Assembly: GCF_018873765.1 (NCBI RefSeq)
Contig: NC_057926.1
Location: 56,495,378 to 56,559,377 of the forward strand
Direction of reading: 5' to 3'
DNA length: 64,000 nucleotides
DNA from: Telopea speciosissima
Lineage: Eukaryota > Streptophyta > Magnoliopsida > Proteales > Proteaceae
This document shows positions 11,134-24,900 of this stretch, one piece after another. The position numbers were made by a program, and so were the translations under genes. The notes under the pieces were generated by a model that was given only the letters and a program-made list of their open reading frames with translations, was not told the DNA's origin and ran no database searches. How positions within the stretch are numbered: the stretch's first letter is position 1; each line of letters starts with the position of its first letter.

Positions 11134-14100
11134 TTAAGTTTCCCAGTCTGTTGATCGAAGATAGCATGGGGAGAACCTAGCGCGATGACTCCGTCTCGAA
11201 GTAGAAGTACAATATCCCTCTTGAACATCAGCTTTTTCAGGAACAATCGCATCAACTTTGGTAATGCAGGCAGAAGAAGACCGACATTCAGTAATATATT
11301 GTGAAGATAATTCAAAACAAGGTTTCTCTTTAGTCAACTTTTCAGACCCATCTTCTTTAGTAACATCAGCAACTCTTGACTCCACTTTTGAAGAAGCATC
11401 GATGACATCCAAAGTTAGTTGTCCCGAACATAGTGAAAGATCTTGGGAGTCCTCTTGTGGTGCAATACATTTATCGTTCTTCGAGTGTGAACCATGCACC
11501 TTTGAGACACAATTTAGAACAGTATCCTCAGCAATGGCTTCAACATCCTCAACAGTAGCTACCCATAAAGATGTCAAATGTTCTGAAGGTGAAGTATGAA
11601 CTTGGTGGTCCTGTGTTGGGTTGATACATTTACCCTTCTTTGAACAAGATGAAGAAGCCTCTCTCTTCCTCGGCACACAATTATCCCCACCAGTGATCTC
11701 AACATGTTCAACATTTTGATGGTCATGTGCTGATTTGGCATACATTTTCCTCTTTGAACATTGTCTAGGATCCTTTTTGTTCTCTGAATTGGCAACACCC
11801 CCACCAGTACTCTCAATGTTATTTCCATTAAGATCCTGGTTGCCTTGGGTAGATTCAGTGCATTTACTCCTTTCTGAACATGCCTTTACTGCATTTTTCT
11901 TCTTTGAAGTGGTATAATCCACACCTGGGGCATGAACATCAACATTTGTTATTTTTAAACATCCTGAATCTACAGCAGACAATGAAAGATCCGGGTGATC
12001 AGGACCTGTATTAGGCTTCTTTTTCTTCGGATGGTAATCCTCCATACCAGTAGTCCCAACGTTATTTCCATTAAGATTATGGCTGTCCTGCATAGGCTCA
12101 GTGTATTTCCTCTTATTTGGACAGACTTTGATTGCATTTTTCTTCTTTGAATTAGCATAATCCACACCTGAAGTCTCAACATCATCAGCATTTCTTATCC
12201 TCAAAGTTGTTGAATCTTCAGCAGAAAACGAAAGAGACTGGTGATCTGGAGCAGGTTTGGTACTTCTGTTATGCCTTGAATAAACTTTAAGTGTCTTTTT
12301 CTCCTTTGTAGTATCATTGCCACATACGGCCTCAACGTCACCATTCATTGCCCTCAGATAAGTAGAATCTCTGGGAGTCGATGAATGATCTTGGTGGTCC
12401 TGCACAGATTTAGCAAATATCTTCCTCTTTGAAGGTAACTTAGGTGCTTTTCTCTTCTTTGAGGAGGTATCATCACTACCAATTGTTTCAGCATCATTTT
12501 TCTTCTTTGAATTAGAATCATAACCCACAGCTGAAGTCTCCACATCATCAGCATTTCTTATCCTCAAAGTTGTTGAGTCTTCAGCAGAAAACGAAACAGA
12601 CTGGTGACCTGGAGCAGGTTTGGTACTTCTGTTACTTCTTGAAAGAGACCTAGGTGTCTTTTTCTCCTTTGTAGTATCATGGCTGCCAACAGCCTCAACA
12701 GCACCATTCATTGCCCTCAGACATGTAGAATCTCTGGGAGTTGATGAATGATCTTGGTGATCCTGCACTGATTTAGCAGATTTCTTCCTCTTTGAAGGTA
12801 ACTTAGGTGCTTTTCTCTTCTTTGAGGTATCATCACTACCAATTGTTTCAGCATCATCACAGTTTGTCGGACTTAAAGCCTCTTCAGGATAAATTTGAGC
12901 TTTGGTTCTAGATCTCTTGGGCTTACTCTTTGGAATGTCACTACAATGTCAAGGAGAGGAAAAAAAAACATCACATGCATAGGAAAGCTAACCAAACCAA
13001 GATGTATTCAGTAGAATTTTTCAAAGCAAAACCAAACAAATTTTTAATTTATTACAGAACAAAATTAATATATCCTATGTAACCCAATGAAAGTCTAAAA
13101 TGTTTTGAGCAACATACCTTGATCTTTTCTTTTCCTTGCCATTACTGTTTCCATTCTCTGAGCCAGGAATAGAATTTGCGCCTGGTAATGCAAGAAAGTC
13201 ACCAGCACCAAGTTCAGGTCGCTCCGACTCCCGATCTACAAAATTGGAAATAAGAGCAGCTTTTTGTATCTTCCGAGCTGCTTGGAGCAAAGGAACTTCA
13301 TGTGGAAACAGCACCTTCCATCTCCTGGAGTTGAAACCATGTACATTCAAGCATTAAACATGACAGAATGTTGTATGATATTGAGCACACTTACCAGTTT
13401 AGACTATGCAAGTTTGACTTATTAGACAAATAGACAAAGCAAAGTTTTATGACCCGACCATGCTTGCTACTTGCTACATTTTGTGACCAAACACCACAGG
13501 ATATCGGCGAAAAAACACATACCTCCTACATTGACTATCAGTCCGTGGAGGCACAGCTGCTGCAACCTTAGACCAGCAATATCCATGCTCCTTAATCGCT
13601 GCTTCCAACTTATTGTCCTCTTCTTCAGTCCATTCTCCTAGATTCAAGGATGGATCTAGAACATTGACCCATCTGCAACCATACTCAAACCTCTCAAAAT
13701 TAGTCATGTGAACTATATTTAAAAAATTGGATTTAAATATAAGCAAGATCATTCTACGATACCTTTCTCTACACTGAACTTGAGTTCGACCAGGGACAAA
13801 TTTTGCAATTTTCGACCAGGATTTGGGCCCAAAAAGCATCACAGCAACTTTCAAGCGTTTGTCTTCATCCACGGTCCACCTACCCACCATTTTCCGAGAG
13901 GGATGAAGCGTTTTCCTCCATCTACATTAAAGATCATATAAGATGTACATTACCTTAGCAGATCAAAAATTATACAGCTATGAAAGGGACAAGTACTATG
14001 ATCCTGTTTTCATAGAAGAACCAAAAAGCATAAAATATATAGAAAACAGAGCATTAATCTATCAAAGCATCTCCCAGTGAAGACTGTTGTATGGTAGACC

Positions 14101-17100
14101 ATGAGCTAAGTTCTCAAGATCACATACGCCATACCCTCATATAGAATTGTTTCCCTTGTGCATTGTGCATAGAAAATAGTCCACATACTATGTATGAAGC
14201 ATGGTACAAGATCTTGCTTTTGTCTCGGTTTCGTGGCCCACCGAGTCGAGATGCCTTGGGATACATAAAACATACAAGATCTCGACCGAAATCTCGCTAT
14301 CTCGCTAAGATTCTGGTCCATACATAAAACATTAAAGTCACGAGATATGTTATTTGACTTCTGTATTTTTTGAATATGAGGGTGGACCTTGGTGCAACGA
14401 TAAGGTTGCTCCATTGTAACCAAGTGGTCACGGGTTCGAGTCTGGAAACAGCCACTCTGTTGAAGCAGGGATAAGGCTGCATACATTATGACCCTCCACA
14501 GACCCAGCAGTGGCTGGAGCCTCGTGCACTGGGTACGCCCTTTTTTTTTCTTTTTTTTTTTGAATATGACTATTTGGCACAACGAAAACAACTTCCTGAC
14601 TAATAAGTGATGTGGATCCAGGATTCCAAAACCCAACTCGGATCGCTTATGGGCCCACCTGATAATCAAACTCAATCAACCCTACAACTAATTCCAATTT
14701 TGCAATTTAATGAAACTCAACCAACAAGAGAAAAGAAATAATTCGTGAGTATTGCATAAAAGGGCAAACTGAGAAGCAAAATAAAAATAAAGGATAGTAG
14801 GAAATAAAGGTAAAAGGAAAGGGTATATTGGAAAAATATCATTAAAAGAATTAAAGGGCAAACACGATGTGCTGGTCTTCCTCCTGTGTAAACCAGAATC
14901 ACACAAAAACCTCAAGACCAAAGGTGAGTTGCAGTCATGGGAATCGATCTCCAATAGTCCATAGATTCCAGAACCAGAAACGCATGGGACTACAGAGTTG
15001 ATCCAACTCTCAAGACATCCAGAAAACCAAGTGGTATTTAAATTAGGCCTTCTGAAACTGGAGTCTGCGGTAGTCACAGGTCCAGCCATGGAGGGCTGCG
15101 TTTGTTCACAATAGAATCGATTTCAGCAACCAAAGTTCTAGGGTTTCGGATCGATTAGGGAAGTATACCCTTCACCCAAAACTTCAGAACTCTCATAGCT
15201 CTCGAAGGAGTTTGATCACACTGAGAGAGGGACTGCTAATTACGGCCAGAACAAAGTATATGTAAGAAGGAAAATAACATGAAATAAAAGGAAAGAAGAA
15301 AGGAGAATTACAGAAAAGGGAAAGGGAACCAATCACAGGGAAGAGAGAGAGGAGAGAAGAAGAAGATGTCACACAACCTGGTTCGTACCATTCTGGTAAC
15401 ATAACCCATTCAAAATCTTTTCATTCCAAATCTAAATCTTGCGCAGGTACAACCTTTAATTTAAAGAGGAAATAAAGACGCCTAACCAAACTTTAAAACT
15501 GCAATAAAATCCAAAATCAACCCTACCATTAATTAGCCTATTAAAACTAAAACATGGAAAGGACCCTACCACTAAGTAGCCCTTTCAAAGTAAAAGATTA
15601 CAAGACAAAATCCCAATAATAAATCCAAATAAATAAATGGCTATATTATCCTACTGAACCCAAAAAAAATTAATTGGACCATCTCGGTCTAGATTGCCAG
15701 AAGAGTCAAGCTGGTTCAGCCACAAATCTGCATCAATAAGACCCTCAGTCATGTTCGCTAAACACGACCATTCAATTCCCCAAGGAAGGCACAAGCCAAA
15801 ATCCTCTTCAAACAATCAACGTGTCAAAGAGCTTGACTTCACAAATTATTACAACAACAACTCAGCCTTATCCCAACTAAATGGGGTCAGCAGACATGTC
15901 AGTGCCTCAGGTTGCCAAGATCAGTATGCCTAGCACCTCAATCATGCCTAATCTATACCATCTTTCTGTTCCTGAGTTAAATACTGACCCATCCTTATAG
16001 TTGTCGAGGCGTCGCCTAGGTCACCTTGATGGTTTTGCCTTGCTTCTAGGCCCCTACCAACGCCTTGGGTTGCCTAGACCCCATGACAACTATGCATCCT
16101 TGTGACATATGACAAGCTATTTCTATCTTGAAGGTGAGAATCTCAATTAAAAGCCTACATATTAGGCCTAAATGTAAATTAAATCAAGCCCACTCAAAAA
16201 CTACTCTTTGATAAAATTCAGCTTAGCATTTTTATCCAAATAGGTAAATGCAATTCATGATCCCATCAGTGTTCTGTTAAAGAACTTCACTTCTCCTTCC
16301 TTAAAAGGAACAAGATAATGCTACTTATGTCTTGAGAAACCTATGTTAAGATTAAAATAGTTGCACAATCTTAAATGCTACTGACCTATTAGAGCACTGA
16401 GTACCAGTCCTTCCTTCCAAATTAGAAGCTACTAATTGCCAATAACCCTCACCAAAAGCTTCTACAGCTGCACAAAGTTGAGCATCCTCCTCAGGTGCCC
16501 AGCCCCTTTTTATAATGTGATTATTAAGGCTCCGTTGATAACGAGATAAACACTGAAATGGAGTTCTGTTAGTCTCCAATCTAGTAGCAATATCAATCCA
16601 GTTATAAGGTGTCCCTCTTTCTTGGAGAAGATGCAAAAGCTTCTTATCCTCGTATTTGGTCCATGCATTATGATTGATCAGAGGATCTTCAATGTTCAAC
16701 CACCTGCACGAGAAATTTAATGGTCATCCACAAATAACAAATTAAGAGCACAAATTTACATGGAACTATGATTCAAAGGGAAAAAAGAATGAAGGAAGGA
16801 TTACAAAGATGACCATCATATATGAAATATACCAAGCATATACAAATTCATAAAACAGAAAAAGACTCCAGTATGAGAGTACCAAACTGCTCCAGGAGAG
16901 TAGGCAGTTAAGGTTATGTCAATGAGTCCTTTCTTTGTGTGGATGCGGGTTTTTTTTTTTTTGGAGAGCGAGATGAGGAGAAACGGGAGAAAGGACATAT
17001 ACCGGTTGTAGGAAGATTCAATTGCTTCACAGTTTTCACTTTTCATTCTCTTCTACTATAGAGCTAAATTAATTGACAAGTCCACATCGACATACAAATT

Positions 17101-20100
17101 ACAAACAGGAAAAAAGGGAGATGTATCATCTTCACAATATAATAAAGATAATGAATACCACTAATATATTCAAATTAATAAATAATTGTACAAGCATATA
17201 ATCCATAAAAGATTTATTCACGATCATTTTGGTGTATAGACTGATAATGGTGAAACTCTCAATGTACTTCATCCTAGTCTGGGCCCACATCTGCAACCTC
17301 CTTGGCTTACTTATTCCAGTCAATATCTGTATAGAAAGGATATCTTAATTTCCTTTGGCAACAACTTGCCTCTGTATCGTGAAGATTATATAAATTATAT
17401 ATCCATGGAAATCTATAGCAGTCTCATCATTTTGAGCTACTTTTGATGCAATACCGGATTTCGAAAACCTTGTTTGGGTTCTCCATGGGCCCGACCAAGT
17501 AATAGAAGACCCAAATCAAGAGCATTGGTGGCAAAACAGTAAATACGTTGAAATTGCAAAGGGGAGTGGCAATCTGGTAAATAATAAGAAGTTTTAAGGT
17601 GCTACTTGGTAGACAAGGATATAAAGGGGACTAGTACTGACTATGTGAGGGTAGACTTCAACAAACCAAAATAAAAGGACAAAGGGAATTAAAGTCAATA
17701 GGGGAGGGGTGTTAATGGAATGCACAAATAAGGGCTCTAAAACCAACAGAACGATAAAGATTTTCTTCAACCTTCAAACCAAAGAAATCACGAAGCACAA
17801 GGGAAGGACTTGAACTGCAGCCTTTGTAATCTGTCTCAAACAGCTCTGAAACTCCAGAGTGGTGGACACCTAGGCCTGCTGGATCAATCCAAACCACAAC
17901 CATTCCAGAAATCAAGTGGTACTTGGATTAAAAATTTCTAAAACTTGAAGTCAGCGGTAGTTGCAGGTTCCGGTTGGTTTCAGGGGAGGGATTTCTCAAC
18001 AAGGACGGAGTTCGGAAAAGAGGTTCTGAGGCTTAACTCGTTTTATGGTAGTGATTCAAACCCGCAAAGTCCAGATACAGAGAGAAGAATAACAGAGAGA
18101 AACCAAACTCTCTCTTTCTGACCCAACTCAACGTTAGAATAGTGAATGGAAGAATAGAGAAAGGAGAAACAAGAAAGGGGGAAAAACAAAGAGAAACTAA
18201 GCAAGAACAAGAAGGATGAGATATACCTGAGAGGGAAGTATTCAAGGGAGGAGAAAGATGGGGAGCAACATCTGTCGGCCAGGTCTGATTCTCGCCACGC
18301 ACAACACAGCAACAAACAAACTCAAACTCTTCTCTATTCAAATCTGTGTAATCGATGAGTACATCTCAACATATAAAGAGAAATAAAAAGACTCCTAAAT
18401 TGTTCATAAAACTGAAACTAGCTTGAACTCAAACTTTATCCCATATGTCCTGCGTAATCTAATCCCAAACAAAAGAATAAAAAATAAAATGAGATTAAAA
18501 TTACAAGATTAACCCCAAAACAAATAAATAAGTCACTACCAGCTTTAATTAAACCAAACTCTCAAGTTGGCTCGGTTCCATTTAGGTTTGGGTTTCCGAA
18601 CGCATTCGTATTGGTCCAACCACTCTAGAACCACTGCATCAGCTTTGCACTCATAAAAGTGTGCATTTATGCAAATGAATTGCATGACATTCTCAACTGC
18701 ATATTTACCAGTAAATACCAAAGTAAAACAAAAACATTGTTGTGTTACTATAGATTCTTCAATTAAGAATGCAAAAGTTTAGAGAATTTTAAAACAATGC
18801 GCAAAAACTAGCTTGACATAAAGCAGCTCTATTTTTTTTTCAAGAAGCATTAACATAAAGCAGCTTTAGCAAAGGAAAGGCAAGAAGTCAAAGATATGTC
18901 TAAATCAATGGTAGGATGTATGGGGAAATTACATATCCTTTGGAGTAGTGTAACAACTTTTGCCCAAGAACCGATCATTCACTAATATCTGTATTCCTAA
19001 TGTAAAGAAATACCCATGGTGAAGGGAACGGTGGCCCAGGATAACAACAGTGAATACATATAACTTTAGAGAAGCAAAGAATACATAAATAAAGATGGTT
19101 CTCTATGAAGAAATGGTTACCTTGCTTCACATTCAGCACCAGACCGACCCATAAAATGCATGGAAGCCAACCTTTGCCAATCAATCTTAGGCAAAAATGA
19201 TCTTATATTTTCAGGGGTAAATTCAAGATCTGTGATCGAAGCGATGATGCTATCAACAGCATCTGAAGCTCCAGAAGATCCTTCTGAACCACTGTCAAGG
19301 AAACATACATCAGGCAACTTATGCTCAAGGACCAATGTTATCATGAGAAACTTTCATAATTGAACATACCTATAGAACACCAACGATTTATCAAACAACA
19401 TTTCTTGAATATGTTGTTTTATTCCCTGAGCAAGATTTTCCTTCTCCATCTGGGACCATGATTGCCGACGCAGGGAAAGCGGAAACAATGTTGTCAACAC
19501 TGTTCTATAGAATTGAACATGAGAATTTTCAACTGGCCCATAAGATAAGGCAGAAGTCTTCTTACCATTAGCCTGCAGATGCCAAAAATTCATCATTGAT
19601 ATAACCCTATAGCATAGAAATAATTTGTGAAATATCAAATTACATCATGGCCAGTCTAACACTAACCAACATGCACAATGCAAGATGTAACTGACGTGCA
19701 AGTGCAGCTGGAAAGAGACAAACACAGCAACAAATGAGACAAGGCACAAGCAGAAAGTAACGGAAAATTAATCAGCATAAGTTATAATATGAGCCAGCAA
19801 ATTCAGCCAGGTTTCATGTGCATACAACTAAAACAGAGAAGCAGTTGGTCAAGCATAGAATGCATCAGGTAGCACCGGATGACTTTTATATATGTCATAT
19901 ACCAAGAGAAAAATTAGACTAGTACCAACAGGTAAGACTGAAGAATAAGAGATAATTGGTTCAATAAAAATGTCATTTGGTTTAGCAAATTCACTTAGAC
20001 GGCAAACATTACAACAGTACTCGGTAAGAAGTCTTTGTGGCTAATATAATTGAAATATAAATATCACATCGAAGGCTGTATACTTAGGCTTAGGCTAAGT

Positions 20101-21871
20101 GAGCAGAACTACATGGCAATACAGATATTCTGATCTAAATAATAATGGCATGAGTTGGATGTATGCACATGCAGTATCCTGAGATTACACAACCATAAAC
20201 ACATAGTTGTAACTCAGAACTGTTGTTCACAACCAAATAATCCACCTCCACTCCAGCACAGTAAGTACAGTGCTCTTTTAGTTTTTCTGTCATTCCTTAC
20301 AAATATCTAAAAGTAACACAGAAAAATATTTGATTTGGAAGCACAATAATGTAGTCCTAGATAGGTAGGAGACCTACTAGGAGCCAAACAATAGGATCAA
20401 ATAACAAAAGGGGCTGCTGGTTCGAATGGATATCACTAGGATTTAGGTCAATTCCTAGGGTCAGGGTAGGATAATGGGAATATAGTTTATACGATTAAAC
20501 TAAGCAGGTTTTGGGGAGTTTAGAAAGCTAGATTTGGTTAGGTTTACATGAGAATTCAAAATTCCAGAAATTAGGGTTAGGGTTTCAGGTTTTGGGTTTT
20601 AGAAATTAGATCAAATTTAGAATTTTGAAAGACAAATAGGGGCAGCAGCTTGGGTGGAGTGTTCGGGGTGTTAAGGAAAGGTTGTGGTTTGAATTTGAAG
20701 TAATTCTAATGGTTAAATATGGCTGGGCAGCAAGATCTAGGGTTTAATGGAGTTAGGGTTTATGGGATTCAAACCAATAATAAAGGGGATCGATTGGAGG
20801 AAAGGATTAGAGGGTTAGAAGAAGGAATTGGGTGTCAAACTTACTGGAGATTCCATTGGCAGCAGCTTGAACAGATGTGAAGGATAGAACCACCTTCGAA
20901 TTGAAGAAGATCCTCCCAGTCGTCACAGCGTAAGGAGTCAACCGGATTCCACCAGTCCCTTTCCACCATGATAGAACCACAAAGATGCACACTCACAAGG
21001 AGCAACACACAACAGAGCAGGGCAGCAACAATGGCAGCAAACAAAAGCTTTTCATTAATCAAATTCGTATTCAATGCTGGCCTCCCTTACAAACTTATAT
21101 AAAATACTCAAAAATAGACTTAGACACTAAAAAAGAAAGGCCTAACCCTATCCCTAACCTATTAGGTAACTTAAACTGACTAGGAAACTAGAATACTAAA
21201 GGAAATAAACTCAAAACATGGCTGAACTTATAGAGTCCTAATCCAACCTAACTTACATCACATGACCACTTAACCAAGTCACATGATCACTTAAATTGAA
21301 CCAATTGGATGTAACCAATTTGAACCGGTTCAATTAAAAAACATAAAAATAAACTAAGTATTGGACTAATCCCGTATGCAACCTATATACCCCTAGTTTA
21401 GGCTCATTAAAGTGGCATAATACATAGAAAACCCTTGGGAACACAGGCCCAACATGTATATAACCCAACCCTAGGCCTATTTCTAAAGAAATAAGCCAAT
21501 TTCTATGATGAACCTGCATCACACAAACATGCAATTATATGCCCATTTACATAAATATTTTGTGTACACATGACATGCACGACTCTAGGTGATCTTGTAG
21601 TACCATCCAATTGCAAGTTACCAATATATTAAACCATTCAACAATCAGTGAAATCATCAGAGTTAAAAAAATTAAGTGATAAGTTCCAACAGAAGAGCAA
21701 AGAATGAGACTAAGGATATTAGCTATGCAAAGTGCATTTACATGAAAAACAGATTCTTAGTTGATGCTAAGAATACAATTTTCAAACATACACATTTGGA
21801 CGTATCAAGTTTGCAATCTAGGTGTAAGATTGCCAAGCAGAAAGACAACAAACAACATCTTCAAGAAAAAT

Positions 21872-21910
<39 letters not shown>

Positions 21911-24900
21911 CATCAGATTGTTTCACATAAAATCCCACACAAGAATACAGTGTGCCACCAGAAATGATTAATACAAAATAATGCATCATTCAAACAACTG
22001 ACACTGATGCCAACATGCACAATAATTTAGCACGCACAAAATATACGTAACTAAGAAATTTAGATGCCAAAAGGTAGATTATGTAAACTGCAGACACAAA
22101 TATAGTCAAAAAATGTTTGACGAAACTATTGAAACATCACCTGTAAGTCAAGGGGGGGAAAACATACAAACACACACTCACTCATAAAGTTAGAGAACAT
22201 AACCTTTAAATCTTGAGAGTTCTTAAACTTTGGAACTGAAATTAACTGGACACGAACATCCTTCTTTTGCGAGAAAGCTCGCCCTGCTCTTTTTTTGCAT
22301 GAAGACTGAAAGTCCTTGAGAACTTTGATACGTTCCAACAGTTTTCTGTTCTCCTCAATCCTTGCCTCAATCTCTATCAGCTTGCTCCTAATAAATCTCT
22401 GACATGACCTGTTGTTCTTAATGGCGTCAATAAATACCTTTCCAGAAGCGGGGAAGCTAGAATATTTTGGCGGTATGGAAGATAACACAGGAGCAACCGG
22501 TTGATGCCACTCAATGGAAGCCAATGGCTGACTCCTGGGATCTCCGTCACCAACAGATTCTGAATGCTCATAGGCACTACAAGCATCTTCATAATCCGAA
22601 AACTCATTGTCTAAAGCCTCACCAGTAGTATCATTTGCCAACAAAATATTGTGAGTATCCTGTTCTGATGTTAAGCTAGTATTAGGGTTATGTACAGAGG
22701 TCGACTCGCACTTCTTCAGAGCATCTGCATCCCAATATAGAAAATAAAATCAGTGGAAGGTCTTCAGACTTCAAGGTTGAACACCCTCAAATTGTGATTA
22801 TCAAATCATTAGAATGCAAGAAGAAAATCATATCAACACCGAAAGAACCTGTAAATACTTTGTGGGTATGTATCTATTAGCAGAAGAAATAAATAATAAC
22901 TTGATTGGATAGAAATAAATCTATTTACAGAAGAAAAAATCATGCAAACGACCCCACCACAAGATTAAAAGTAACTCTCCATCAATGACATCAACCTAGT
23001 TAACCCGAAATTTTTGAAAAGTCAAGTCGTCAAATTAAAAAAACAGAAGACCCACAAAACAAAAGGTTAGCTGAAGTGAACTTCATCAATTAACATTCTA
23101 AAGATATATTCTTTCCATAAACAGTAACACATGGCAAAGTGAAGTATCCTCCAAGCATTATACGACAATAACCAAAAGCCAACAAATTCCAACAAAGAAC
23201 AAATTACCAGCTCCATGATTTTCCTCTTTTTAGGATGACCTATCTATGTTGCTACTTGTCATTGTATTTCACTGCTAGATATCTTACCCAGCTTTTATTC
23301 TCCCTTCTAATATAATTGCATAATCTTTTCTTCAAAAACAAAAAGAAAAAGGATTCAGGAAAATACTAAAAAGGAAAACAATCTACCTAGGCCCAGAAAG
23401 AATATTCAGTACATTAAAAGGTGAGAAACCATATCATTCAAGGAAATCAATGTTTCCAACTTTCTACACACCTCAATATAAAAGGGCTTTAACCCCATGC
23501 AAATCCAGCTTCTGCAGGGTCCTAGGAGGATGGACCGCAGTGGCCCTAACCTCTTGAAGTTTTTGCAAAAAGTGGCAGACCTCAGATTTCACACTAGCAG
23601 ACTGAGCTTTTACCATCACACCAAGCAACGGCCCCTCACATGTGCTTCAATATGTATTTGCAAATATTATATAAGAATGACAAATGCAGAACCAGTAACT
23701 AGCCATTAGTAAAGAGGAAAAAATGAGACAAATGACTGAACCCAGTTCAGAGACAGACTGCAAACAAATGTTGGGAGTACACAAAATTAGAAATATTATA
23801 GTAGAGTACACTCAGCCCATCAAATGGAACCTTCAAATCATAGAATTAAATGATGGATATGGTAGAAATTATGTTATTTTAAAAAAAAATGTAGACTGGA
23901 ATAAAGAGGAGGTCCACCGATGTTGGACATTCAGATTACAAAGCTCCTGTAAAACCTAAGGGAAATGAAGGGCATACACATAAAGGCCAACTTTTCAGTA
24001 CATATTGTCTTCCAAACAACCTTTCAAGTATACAACTCAACTCGACAAAGCCTTATCCCAGCCATAGTTTGAGAACTCGCGAGGTCGAGATCTCCTTTTT
24101 TTGAGAAGTCAAGTCGAGTTGGTATACAAGTTAAAAAATTACACTTTCTCGGTCGAGATCTCAGGTCGACCCAGATCTCAACCCATCTACCTCTTTAAAA
24201 GTTACCTAACTCGACAGAACTCGATCGAGTTTTGTCCAAAAGCTGTTTTCTTCCCCATTTGAAGGCTGTGACTCGTTTTAGCTCTGGATTTGAAGTTGTA
24301 ACCTGCGGGAGAGTTGATCTCACGCCTCTTGGCAACCGTCTCACACCTCAGAGCAACAGCTTACCCTAGGATAGGGGACTTGACATATGCTGATGACAAC
24401 TCTTATATGCTTGTTGTGGAGCACTATATGCAACAGTACAGCAACACTATGTCATGGGAAGACTATGTGGCACTACTGGGGACTGAATACTTGATTCAAA
24501 CTCAGTTTATGTGATAATAGTTGTAACTTGTAACATTGTTAAACAATTTGATGTATCACTTTAACATTTCTAATGCTCATTTGAGTTGTTTAGCTATTAA
24601 ATGAATGTTTTGCTTGCTTTCTATTTCTAAATTATGTGTAGAGTAGGTTATTTTAGTACGTCGTCGCCTAAAAACTTAGGGTCCAATGTAAAACTCCTAT
24701 TTGGACTTTGTTTTTGCAAAATCTGAAAATGTCATTGTGTTTAAATGGCCTAAAATAGGCTGAACACCAAGTTTCATACCCAAACTAGGTCTAAAACCCA
24801 CCGAGTTGAGGTTTCGAGTTGAAAAAAAAAAAGCACCAACTCGACCGAGATTTCGGTTTTTCCCAGGGTCGAGTTGGGGTCGAGTTCCGAGTTTTAGTAC

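Noticed and set aside
20807..21074. Leu/Cys-rich minus-strand frame with an apparent membrane segment
   Set aside because: It lies inside the solo LTR at 20347-21521, and the same frame recurs in the LTRs at 34580 and 37443.
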